Shown here piece after piece: positions 6,725 to 12,601 of a DNA stretch of 13,671 nucleotides. The notes beneath the pieces were generated by a model. It worked only from the letters and a program-made list of their open reading frames with translations. It did no database searches and had not been told where the DNA came from. The translations under genes and the position numbers were made by a program. The first letter of the stretch is position 1. Every line of letters begins with the position of its first letter. Origin of the DNA: Candidatus Chloroheliales bacterium. GTDB taxonomy: Bacteria > Chloroflexota > Chloroflexia > QHBQ01. The stretch is from the NCBI GenBank assembly GCA_003243865.1, contig QHBQ01000477.1, forward strand, positions 1-13,671, written 5' to 3'.

Positions 6725-6733
6725 TGGTATAAT
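6725..6733 (+). promoter_or_regulatory. Extended -10 promoter of the XRE gene
   Basis: TGG followed by TATAAT (6728-6733) makes an extended -10, and no good -35 is visible at standard spacing. Transcription would begin near 6740, right at the ribosome binding site (GGAGG 6741-6745), giving a very short leader before ATG 6756. Confidence 0.55.
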
Positions 6734-6755
6734 CTCGCCAGGAGGGAAAAGCACA

Positions 6756-7154
6756 ATGAGTATGAAGGATTTGAGCGCCCTGATTAAGCAGACGCGCGAG
6801 CGCAACCGGCTAACCCAATCGCAAGTCGCCGCTCAGATGCCGCGCCTGAGCCAGAAGGTGGTGAGCGACATCGAGACCAATATGGTTTACCTGCCCGCGC
6901 CCGAAATCCTGCGCGGCATCGGCAACGCCATCGGCCTGCCTTACGCTGAGATGCTCGCCGCCGCCGAGCTACTGCCCCTGCCAGAGGAGAGCAACGAGGC
7001 GCTGGCCCGCCGCCTGCCGCTGATTGACTATCTGCGCTGGAACTATCGCCCGCGCGACCCCCAGCGGATGGCCGAGGCGGTAGAGGCGCTTATTCAAGGT
7101 CTTCTGGCCGCAGAAAGTAAGGTCGGGTCGGGGCAGAATCCCACTGCCCGATAA
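6756..7154 (+). CDS. XRE-family helix-turn-helix regulator
   Basis: The 132-residue protein has an N-terminal Cro/C1-type helix-turn-helix at about residues 6-63: LIKQTRERNRLTQSQVAAQM, then LSQKVVSDIETN for the recognition part, and ILRGIGNAIGLPYAEML. The C-terminal half (about 70-120) is helical and Leu/Ala-rich and may dimerise. It has no peptidase or ligand domain, so it is not a full LexA or CI. ATG 6756 follows GGAGG by 10 bases. The gene is divergent from the small coiled-coil gene and may regulate that shared intergenic region, which is inference. Its 3' end overlaps the convergent hypothetical gene by 65 bases. Confidence 0.85.
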   Translation: MSMKDLSALIKQTRERNRLTQSQVAAQMPRLSQKVVSDIETNMVYLPAPEILRGIGNAIGLPYAEMLAAAELLPLPEESNEALARRLPLIDYLRWNYRPRDPQRMAEAVEALIQGLLAAESKVGSGQNPTAR

Positions 7155-7359
7155 TGCGGTGCGGGCGAGAAGGCGGGTCAACCTGGAACATGCGGCGCGG
7201 CTTGCGCTCCTCAGCAGCGGATAGCTCGACGACCTGTTCGGCATAGATGAACAGGTCAATCTTGTAGCGCGTTCCCCGCCCTCTTGCCTTCAACAGCGTC
7301 ATCAACCCAACCGTAATATCAAGCTCGGTCTGGTCGAAGTCTGATGCTTTAGCTCCCAC
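7090..7359 (-). CDS. Hypothetical protein of 89 residues
   Basis: I recognise no family. The product is mixed alpha/beta in composition (TELDITVGLMTLLKAR, KIDLFIYAEQVVELS, RRMFQVDPPSRPHRIIGQW) and has no signal peptide or membrane segment. Codons look like those of real genes here. The GTG start at 7359 has AAAGGGTGG nearby, a fair but not strong ribosome binding site. The reading frame stays open upstream to 7410, through one arm of the heptamer repeat, so the N-terminus could have been altered by the repeat. It converges on and overlaps the XRE gene, and may be transcribed from the operator-bearing promoter at 7538-7566. Confidence 0.5.
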   Translation of the reverse strand: MGAKASDFDQTELDITVGLMTLLKARGRGTRYKIDLFIYAEQVVELSAAEERKPRRMFQVDPPSRPHRIIGQWDSAPTRPYFLRPEDLE

Positions 7360-7378
7360 CGGCAGCCACCCTTTCGGG

Positions 7379-7459
7379 ATTGCAGATTTAAGATTGAGGA
7401 TTGCAGATCAGGTTACATCGTTCTTCACAATCTGTAATCTTCAATCTACAATCCGCAAT
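7379..7459. repeat. Inverted clusters of a heptamer repeat (ATTGNAG)
   Basis: Four tandem heptamers occur on the + strand at 7379-7406: ATTGCAG, ATTTAAG, ATTGAGG, ATTGCAG. Four more run on the - strand at 7459-7432: ATTGCGG, ATTGTAG, ATTGAAG, ATTACAG. The two 33-base arms agree at about 26 positions as an inverted repeat around a 20-odd-base spacer. The composition is AT-rich compared with its surroundings. This is part of the 468-base gene-free interval 7360-7827. Confidence 0.8.
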
Positions 7460-7465
7460 CAAGAT

Positions 7466-7488
7466 GTAGGGGCGTGTGGCGCACGCCC
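7466..7488. repeat. REP-like palindrome
   Basis: This copy starts GTAGGGGCG (7466-7474). GGGCGTG (7470-7476) pairs with CACGCCC (7482-7488) across a 5-base loop. It lies directly beside the heptamer repeat and is followed by CTGCTATGATG, close to a Shine-Dalgarno-like AAAGGAG on the - strand. Confidence 0.7.
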
Positions 7489-7508
7489 TGCTATGATGCT
7501 CCTTTCCT

Positions 7509-7566
7509 GTAGAACAAATGTTCTACGGATTTGCAAGATTATACCAAATAACTTGCAGGTTTGCAA
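7509..7566 (-). promoter_or_regulatory. Promoter with SOS-box-like operator
   Basis: On the - strand, TTGCAA (7561-7566), a 17-base spacer and TATAAT (7538-7543) form a strong promoter with a predicted start near 7531. The perfect palindrome GTAGAAC-AAAT-GTTCTAC (+ strand, 7509-7526) covers about +6 to +23. Its core GAAC-N4-GTTC is the LexA/DinR box pattern known from Bacillus and Actinobacteria. AGGAAAGGAG (rc of 7499-7508) follows, but no start codon lies at usable distance. The nearest - strand gene is the hypothetical one starting at 7359. LexA control is inferred from the motif only. Confidence 0.55.
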
Positions 7567-7670
7567 GGCCAAACGAAAACGAAGCATCCTGAAGTTAGCA
7601 AGCGGCAGCGAGGCTGATGGCAACCTGCGCCTCCCATGGGGCTAGGGGAGAATTCGCCCAGCAACCAACT

Positions 7671-7819
7671 AAGCCCCTAGCGAGGGTTGGGGGAGAATCT
7701 CGCATCCCGTTAATGCAGAATGGGCGCGGCTGTCAGTGGTGCAGCAGGTGGCTGGTAGCACAATTGCTTCGGCCTAACGGTAGCGCGGCATTTCTCCCCC
7801 AACCCCCCGCTGGGGGCTT
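7671..7819. repeat. 149-bp imperfect inverted-repeat element
   Basis: The arm 7671-7697 (AAGCCCCTAGCGAGGG, then TTGGGGGAGAA) matches the reverse complement of 7792-7819 with a few differences. The right arm ends CCCCC-GCT-GGGGG-CTTTTT (7804-7822), which looks like a small + strand terminator although no + strand gene precedes it. A half-copy (GGGGCTAGGGGAGAA) lies at 7639-7653. No gene is visible in the centre, nor in 7567-7670. Confidence 0.6.
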
Positions 7820-7827
7820 TTTGCTAC

Positions 7828-9498
7828 TCACCCCTCGCATCTCGCATCTCGTAAGTAGCTGGCAAAAGTGTTCAGCCAGAGGTATTGGTACGGCTCAAGC
7901 TGGGTGATTTGCCGCATCTCCGCGTATTCCACGCCGGTGAGCAGGTCGGTGGCGGGCAGGGCAGCGAATGCGGTGGGGATGACGAACGGCTGGGGTTGGG
8001 ACGAGAGATTGTGCAGCGCGATGATGCGTTCGCCCTGCCACTCGCGGCTGTGGGCAAGGATGGCAGGGTTATCGGTTTGGTGTAGCTCGAAGCGGCCCAG
8101 GCCAAAGGCGGGGTGCGCCTTGCGCACCGCAATCAGCTGGCGGAGGCGATGGTAGAGCGAGTCGGGGCCAGCCTGCTGCGCGGCAACGTTGACATGGGTG
8201 GGGTCGTAGGGCGGCGCGGCTACGACTGGCGCATAGAGGCGGGCGGGGTCGGCGGTGGAGAAACCGGCGTTCAGCCCGTTGTCCCACTGCATCGGGGTGC
8301 GCACTCCATTGCGGTCGGGCAGGCTGATGTTGTCGCCCATGCCGATTTCGTCACCATAGTAGATAATCGGCGAACCAGGCAAGGTGAATAGGGTAGAGTA
8401 GGCAAGCAGGATGCGGCGCGGATCGTTGTCCAGCAGCGGCGCGAGCCGACGGCGAACCCCCCAGTTGATACGTTGCTTCGGGTCGGGCGCATAGTAGTTG
8501 AACAGGAACTCGCGCTCCGCCACGCTGACCATCTCGAAGGTAAGCTCATCGTGGTTGCGCAGCATTGTACACCACTGCGCCCCAGGTGGCAGGTTCTCAA
8601 TCTCGCGCAGAATGCGATAAAGCGGCGCGGCGTTCTCGATGGCAAGCGCAAAGAAGGTCGCGGTCATCTGCGGAAAGTTGAACAGCATCTGCAACTCATC
8701 ACCGTTGCCAAAGTAGTCGAGGCTGGGGATGGGTGGTTGGTTGGCTTCGCCCAGCAGCACCGCTGCGGGATTACGCTGGTTGACGAACTGGCGCAACCGC
8801 TTCAGGTAGGCGTGGGTCTCCGGCAACCCCTCGCACTTCGTCCCCTCCCGCTCATATAGATAGGGAATCGCATCGAGGCGGAAGCCGTCCACACCGAGGT
8901 CGAGCCAGTAGGCTGCGATGTAGAGCATCGCCTGCTGCACCGCTGGGTTATCGTAGTTGAGGTCGGGCTGCTGCGGGTAGAAGCGATGCCAGTAGTATTG
9001 CTGCGAGCCCTCGTCCCAGGCCCAGTTGCTGGTCTGGGTGTCCTTGAACACAATCCCTGCATCCTTGTACTTGTTGGGGTCGTCGCTCCACACATACCAA
9101 TCGCGGTAAGGATTGTCACGGCTGCGGCGCGACTGCACGAACCATTCGTGCTGGTCGCTGCTGTGGTTCAGCACCAGGTCGGCAATGATGCGGAGACCGC
9201 GCCGGTGCGCCGCGTTCACCAGCCGCTTGAGATCGTCAATTGTGCCATACTCTGGCAGCAGCTTGCGGTAGTCGCGCACATCGTAGCCGTCGTCCACCAG
9301 CGGCGAGTCACAAATCGGCAGCAGCCAGATGCAGTCCACCCCCAGTTCCTTGATATAATCGAGCCGCGCAATCACCCCCGCCAGGTCGCCCTGCCCGTCG
9401 CCGTTCGCATCGTAGAAGGCGCGCACGTATAGCTCGTAGAAGATAGCGTTGAAGTACCAGGGAGGCGCGGGCAGCGGCGGCTGTGGTTGGTAGGTCAT
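7828..9498 (-). CDS. treS: Trehalose synthase (GH13 maltose-trehalose isomerase)
   Basis: This cytoplasmic enzyme interconverts maltose and trehalose. The 556-residue protein starts WYFNAIFYELYVRAFYDANG and shows the TreS-type GH13 barrel: NHSSDQHEWF (110-119), IVFKDTQTSNWAWD, YWHRFYPQQPDLNYDNP, catalytic nucleophile Asp209 (GFRLDAIPYLYEREGT), acid/base Glu251 (LLGEAN) and transition-state Asp317 (RNHDE). The SLPDRNGVRTPMQWD segment (392-406) is also characteristic of the family. ATG 9498 is chosen because GAGGAG lies 8 bases upstream; the open frame continues to 9582 without support. No maltokinase is fused or adjacent. Trehalose formation would suit the stress-protection theme at the left of the window, but the genes are far apart. 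Some amylomaltase-like GH13 enzymes look similar, though the motifs favour TreS. Confidence 0.93.
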   Translation of the reverse strand: MTYQPQPPLPAPPWYFNAIFYELYVRAFYDANGDGQGDLAGVIARLDYIKELGVDCIWLLPICDSPLVDDGYDVRDYRKLLPEYGTIDDLKRLVNAAHRRGLRIIADLVLNHSSDQHEWFVQSRRSRDNPYRDWYVWSDDPNKYKDAGIVFKDTQTSNWAWDEGSQQYYWHRFYPQQPDLNYDNPAVQQAMLYIAAYWLDLGVDGFRLDAIPYLYEREGTKCEGLPETHAYLKRLRQFVNQRNPAAVLLGEANQPPIPSLDYFGNGDELQMLFNFPQMTATFFALAIENAAPLYRILREIENLPPGAQWCTMLRNHDELTFEMVSVAEREFLFNYYAPDPKQRINWGVRRRLAPLLDNDPRRILLAYSTLFTLPGSPIIYYGDEIGMGDNISLPDRNGVRTPMQWDNGLNAGFSTADPARLYAPVVAAPPYDPTHVNVAAQQAGPDSLYHRLRQLIAVRKAHPAFGLGRFELHQTDNPAILAHSREWQGERIIALHNLSSQPQPFVIPTAFAALPATDLLTGVEYAEMRQITQLEPYQYLWLNTFASYLRDARCEG

Positions 9499-9562
9499 GG
9501 CAGTTGCTCCTCTTTTCAGTGTTGGCGGCAACCCGCCGCGCTGAGATGGGTGTCGGTCAGAT

Positions 9563-9568
9563 ATTATA
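9563..9568 (-). promoter_or_regulatory. treS promoter -10
   Basis: A perfect - strand TATAAT lies 65 bases upstream of the treS start. I see no convincing -35. The expected leader of about 58 bases includes a GGCGG-GTTG-CCGCC hairpin (9523-9536) just upstream of the ribosome binding site. Confidence 0.45.
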
Positions 9569-9607
9569 ACCGAGTAGAGCAAACCTGAACCACCTGCCGC
9601 CAGGAAG

Positions 9608-9616
9608 TGGTATAAT
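9608..9616 (+). promoter_or_regulatory. Extended -10 promoter of tyrA
   Basis: TGG followed by TATAAT (9611-9616) is an extended -10 of the same kind as before the XRE gene. No -35 stands out. It would drive tyrA and the coupled glycosyltransferase gene, with a leader of about 50 bases, and is divergent from the treS promoter. Confidence 0.55.
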
Positions 9617-9672
9617 GCAAGGACACAAAGCGCGGTTGCATAATCGCTAATTGCAAAAAGGAGCGCGGGAGC

Positions 9673-10677
9673 ATGGCAAGAGTAAGCATCGTGGGGCTGG
9701 GGCTAATTGGCGGCTCGATTGGGCTGGCGCTGCGCCAGTGGATGACCACGCCCGATGGCCGCAAGAACAGCTTCGAGCTAATCGGCTACGACAAGGATGG
9801 CGAGAAGGCGAACATGGCGGCGCGAATGGGCGTGGTTGCCACCGTCTCCCGCGATTTTGGTGGGGCGGTGCGCAACGCCGATATGGTCATCATCTGCACG
9901 CCCGCGCTGGCAGTGCGCGAGGTACTAACCGCGCTTGCGCCAGTAGTCAGCAGCGGCGCGGTGGTCACCGATACCACCAGCACCAAGCAGCAGGTGTTGC
10001 AGTGGGCTGATGAGTTGCTACCCAATAATATCCACTTCGTCGGCGGCCACCCGATGGCGGGTGGCACCGGCGGGCTGGGCGATGCCCGCAACAATCTGTT
10101 CACTGGCGCAACCTATGCCATCTGCCCCTCGATGCGGGCCAGCGAGACTGCCATCGAGCAGGTCATCATGCTGGTGCGCATGGTGGGGGCCAGTCCGCTG
10201 TTCATTGACCCGCTTGAGCATGATGCAGCGGTGGCGGCGGTCAGCCATATGCCCTTCACCCTGGCGGCGACGCTGGCGAAGGTAACGATGGACAGCGACG
10301 GCTGGTCGGAGATGGGCAAGCTGGCGGCCACTGCTTACCGCGAGATGACCCGCCTGGCCGAAGGTGATCCGATTATGCACCGCGATATCCTGCTCAGTAA
10401 CAAGCAGGCGGTGGTTAGCTGGCTCGACCGCTATGTTGCGCTGCTGTTCGATATGCGCGAACTAATCAAGTCAGCAGACCCGAACAACCCGAACAGCGAG
10501 GCGGCCAAGCGCATCGAGCAGTTCTTCACCGCGGCGCGGGACGAGCGCGAGAAGTGGCTGAACGAGCGCAGTGGCGGCAACCGCGCGCTGGAGAGCGAGC
10601 TGCAGAACATCAACATGGGTAACGTACTCAGTCGCGGCATCCTGGGCGGCTTCGGGCGCAAGCCCCAGGGCAAATGA
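9673..10677 (+). CDS. tyrA: Prephenate dehydrogenase
   Basis: The enzyme oxidatively decarboxylates prephenate to 4-hydroxyphenylpyruvate in tyrosine biosynthesis. The 334-residue protein has an N-terminal Rossmann fold with GLGLIGGSIG (8-17) and TDTTSTK (99-105). The family signature GGHPMAGG has His126; EHDAAVAAVSHMPF has His183 and His192; YREMTRLAEGDP carries Arg227, probably substrate-binding. No chorismate mutase or ACT domain is fused. The last 60 residues form a charged tail ending in Gly-rich GILGGFGRKPQGK. GGAG at 9660-9663 supports ATG 9673. The stop overlaps the next start as ATGA, so translation is probably coupled to the glycosyltransferase, an unusual partner for this enzyme. 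Confidence 0.94.
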   Translation: MARVSIVGLGLIGGSIGLALRQWMTTPDGRKNSFELIGYDKDGEKANMAARMGVVATVSRDFGGAVRNADMVIICTPALAVREVLTALAPVVSSGAVVTDTTSTKQQVLQWADELLPNNIHFVGGHPMAGGTGGLGDARNNLFTGATYAICPSMRASETAIEQVIMLVRMVGASPLFIDPLEHDAAVAAVSHMPFTLAATLAKVTMDSDGWSEMGKLAATAYREMTRLAEGDPIMHRDILLSNKQAVVSWLDRYVALLFDMRELIKSADPNNPNSEAAKRIEQFFTAARDEREKWLNERSGGNRALESELQNINMGNVLSRGILGGFGRKPQGK

Positions 10678-11855
10678 AACTGCAACGCATCCTGGTGGTC
10701 AAGCTGGCCGATGTTGGCGACCTGCTGATGATTAGCCCAGCCTTGACCGCGCTGCGCCGCGCCCACCCCGATGCATGGATTGATGTGCTAGCCCCACCAA
10801 AGGCGGCGGCCACCCTGGCCGCCTTGCCGCATATTGATGGCAGTCTGCTGTTTGACAAATTTGGCTTCGACCGCCCCGCTGCGTTGCTCAACCCACGCCG
10901 CTGGGCCGAGGGCCTCAGCTTCGCCCGCCAACTCCGCGCCGCCCGTTACGATGCGGTTGCGGTGATGCACCACCTGACCACCCGCTTCGGCGGGTGGAAG
11001 TTCGCCGCCCTGGCCCTGGTGAGCGGGGCAAAAATTCGCGCCGGGCTGGACAACGGGCGCGGCTGGTTCCTCACTCATCGCTACCTCGATGCGGGCTTCG
11101 GCGCGTTGCACGAGGCGGCCTACTGGCAGCAGGTGGCCGTACTGCTCGGCGCTGACCCCACCCCCTTGCCCCTCGCTTTCACCCCAGGTTTGGCCGATAT
11201 AGAACGCGCAGGCGAATTGCTCCGCCCGCTGCTGAATATCGGCGGCCCGCTGGTGGCAATCCACCCTGGCACTGGCGGGTATGCCCCGGCGCGGCGCTGG
11301 CCCGCTGGCTACTTTGCGCAACTGGCGCGGCGGCTGCACGATGCGCTCGACGCCCGCATCGTCATCGTCGGTGGGGCGGATGTAAGCCAGTGGGCAACGC
11401 GCATTATCGAGAGCGCCGCGCTGGTGGGCGACCCACGCACCCTGAACCTGAGCGAGCAAACCACCCTGGGTGAGCTTGGCGCAGTGCTGGCCCGCTGTAA
11501 CCTCTACATCGGCAGCGACAGTGGCCCGCTGCACATTGCCACCACCAGCGGCGTGCCGGTGCTGGGCATCTACGGGCCGAGCAACCATCGCGCCTGGGGG
11601 CCATACGTGCCGGGCGGCGCGGCAACCGAGTTTGACGCCCTAACCGTCATGCCGCAGGATTGGCCGCAACCGGCAGGCCATGCGATGCTGCGTCAGTCGT
11701 TGGCCTGCAGCCCCTGCCTCTACCGCGAACACGCGGTCGGGCTACGCAATGGCTGCCCGCCGCGCGAGTGCCTTGACATGCTAACACCGGATGCGGCATT
11801 CGCGGCGGCACGGCTGATGCTGGCTGGAAGGTTATTTCTTCGCCCTCCTGTTTAG
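10674..11855 (+). CDS. Glycosyltransferase family 9 (heptosyltransferase-like)
   Basis: The 393-residue protein has the GT-B architecture of ADP-heptose:LPS heptosyltransferases. The N-terminal ILVVKLADVGDLLMISPALT (6-25) carries the conserved GD (Asp16). The donor-binding half shows HPGTGGYAPARRWP (197-210) and YIGSDSGPLHIATTSGVPVLGIYGP (278-302). The C-terminus has a four-cysteine cluster, Cys345, Cys348, Cys361 and Cys366 (ACSPC and GCPPREC), seen in many GT9 proteins of uncertain substrate. It probably transfers a sugar to a cell-surface glycan or glycolipid. If the host lacks LPS, the acceptor cannot be a lipid A core. It is coupled to tyrA by an ATGA overlap, and its 3' end overlaps the convergent membrane-protein gene by 24 bases. 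Confidence 0.9.
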   Translation: MKLQRILVVKLADVGDLLMISPALTALRRAHPDAWIDVLAPPKAAATLAALPHIDGSLLFDKFGFDRPAALLNPRRWAEGLSFARQLRAARYDAVAVMHHLTTRFGGWKFAALALVSGAKIRAGLDNGRGWFLTHRYLDAGFGALHEAAYWQQVAVLLGADPTPLPLAFTPGLADIERAGELLRPLLNIGGPLVAIHPGTGGYAPARRWPAGYFAQLARRLHDALDARIVIVGGADVSQWATRIIESAALVGDPRTLNLSEQTTLGELGAVLARCNLYIGSDSGPLHIATTSGVPVLGIYGPSNHRAWGPYVPGGAATEFDALTVMPQDWPQPAGHAMLRQSLACSPCLYREHAVGLRNGCPPRECLDMLTPDAAFAAARLMLAGRLFLRPPV

Positions 11856-12101
11856 CTGGCGGGCGGTGTCCCAGGCCACCGCCGCCGAGGCGACGGCCAA
11901 GACGATGCCGAAATCCACCACCAACGGCGCGTTGAGGAGGAGGCCGACCACCCAGGTGAAGGCGAACACAATTGAGGCTGAGTTCGCCGCCCGCGAGAGA
12001 CGAAACTGGCGCTGCGGGTCGCCTGCAGCCCATGCCCGCCCCGCGAATACCGCTCCAACCGCCAGGACTATTACAGCAACAATGACGATAACTGGCTCCA
12101 T
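11832..12101 (-). CDS. Small membrane protein of unknown function
   Basis: The 89-residue product begins at ATG 12101, supported by AGGAGA about 7 bases upstream; the frame is open to 12215 but the longer version lacks a ribosome binding site and would span the promoter. It has three hydrophobic segments, about 3-22, 41-57 and 60-77. A basic loop (RQFRLSR) lies between the first two, and the end is strongly basic (RQLNRRAKK), which suggests a cytoplasmic C-terminus. No catalytic or ligand motif is visible. It faces the GT9 gene tail-to-tail with a 24-base overlap, and is divergent from tRNA-Thr. Confidence 0.75.
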   Translation of the reverse strand: MEPVIVIVAVIVLAVGAVFAGRAWAAGDPQRQFRLSRAANSASIVFAFTWVVGLLLNAPLVVDFGIVLAVASAAVAWDTARQLNRRAKK

Positions 12102-12132
12102 CACTCTTTCTCCTATACAATAATGATGCTTT

Positions 12133-12138
12133 ATTATA
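12133..12138 (-). promoter_or_regulatory. -10 of the small membrane-protein gene
   Basis: A perfect TATAAT on the - strand lies 32 bases before ATG 12101. The -35 region is poor. It sits about 30 bases from the -35 of the divergent tRNA-Thr promoter. Confidence 0.45.
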
Positions 12139-12165
12139 CCGCAGATGGCAAGCCAGAAGTGTTTC

Positions 12166-12194
12166 TTGACAAGCCCTAACCCATATTGTATAAT
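12166..12194 (+). promoter_or_regulatory. Full-consensus sigma-70 promoter for tRNA-Thr and tuf
   Basis: TTGACA (12166-12171), exactly 17 bases, then TATAAT (12189-12194): both boxes and the spacing are perfect. Transcription should begin near 12201, about 77 bases before the tRNA. Such strength suits a stable-RNA and translation-factor unit. No separate promoter of similar quality is visible before tuf. Confidence 0.9.
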
Positions 12195-12277
12195 ACCGCG
12201 TGTCCTGAGCCGCAACGCTCAGGTGGCAATCAGCTTGCGCATCGTAACCACTGTGCGAGAGAGTACCAGCAACACAG

Positions 12278-12353
<76 letters not shown>

Positions 12354-12364
12354 GTTCTGGTTGC

Positions 12365-12448
12365 ACTCAGCCAAACAGGCTGGGTGAGGATTGAAACAAA
12401 TAAAGCCACACGAGTTGAATGCGTTGCCCTACCATAAGTGTGGGGCAA
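12365..12448 (+). other. Hairpins in the tRNA-tuf spacer
   Basis: ACTCAGCC (12365-12372) pairs with GGCTGGGT (12378-12385), one G-T wobble, 12 bases after the tRNA. Further on, CCACAC (12406-12411)/GTGTGG (12438-12443) and TTGCCC (12424-12429)/GGGCAA (12443-12448) share bases and exclude each other. They could mark RNA processing or weak attenuation between tRNA and tuf. No strong T-run follows. Confidence 0.35.
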
Positions 12449-12468
12449 TTCTTTACGAACCTACAACA

Positions 12469-12575
12469 CCCCCTAGAGGGGGGCTGACAATACCCCTCCC
12501 CCTTTAGGGGAGGCTGGGTGGGGGAGTGGGTCACACAGCAAGCACCCACCCCAGCCCCTCCCAGCGGGAGGGGAG
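12469..12575. repeat. GC-rich palindrome cluster in the tuf leader
   Basis: There are three stems: CCCCCT-AG-AGGGGG (12469-12482), CCTCCCC-CTTTA-GGGGAGG (12495-12513) and CCCCTCCC-AGC-GGGAGGGG (12555-12573). The last two belong to the same family as the repeat at 5104-5138 and lie in inverted orientation to each other. GCTGGG, then TGGGGGAGTGGGT (12513-12531), can also pair partly with ACCCACCCCAGC (12544-12555). The cluster ends about 10 bases before the tuf ribosome binding site. Confidence 0.65.
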
Positions 12576-12601
12576 ATTACACTAGAGGAGAATGCAAACC
12601 A

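Noticed and set aside
7804..7822. Intrinsic terminator on the + strand (CCCCC-GCT-GGGGG-CTTTTT)
   Set aside because: No + strand gene ends upstream within 600 bases; it is better explained as one arm of the inverted-repeat element.
9499..9582. N-terminal extension of treS by 28 residues
   Set aside because: The extension overlaps the presumed leader and -10 region and lacks a ribosome binding site, while ATG 9498 has a good one and begins just before the conserved WYFNAIFYEL.
12102..12215. N-terminal extension of the small membrane protein
   Set aside because: It would run through its own -10 box and the divergent tRNA promoter; ATG 12101 has a good AGGAGA site and starts a clean membrane segment.
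12389..12397. GATTGAAAC, the typical 3' end of many CRISPR repeats
   Set aside because: It occurs once with no repeat-spacer pattern around it, so it is a chance match.
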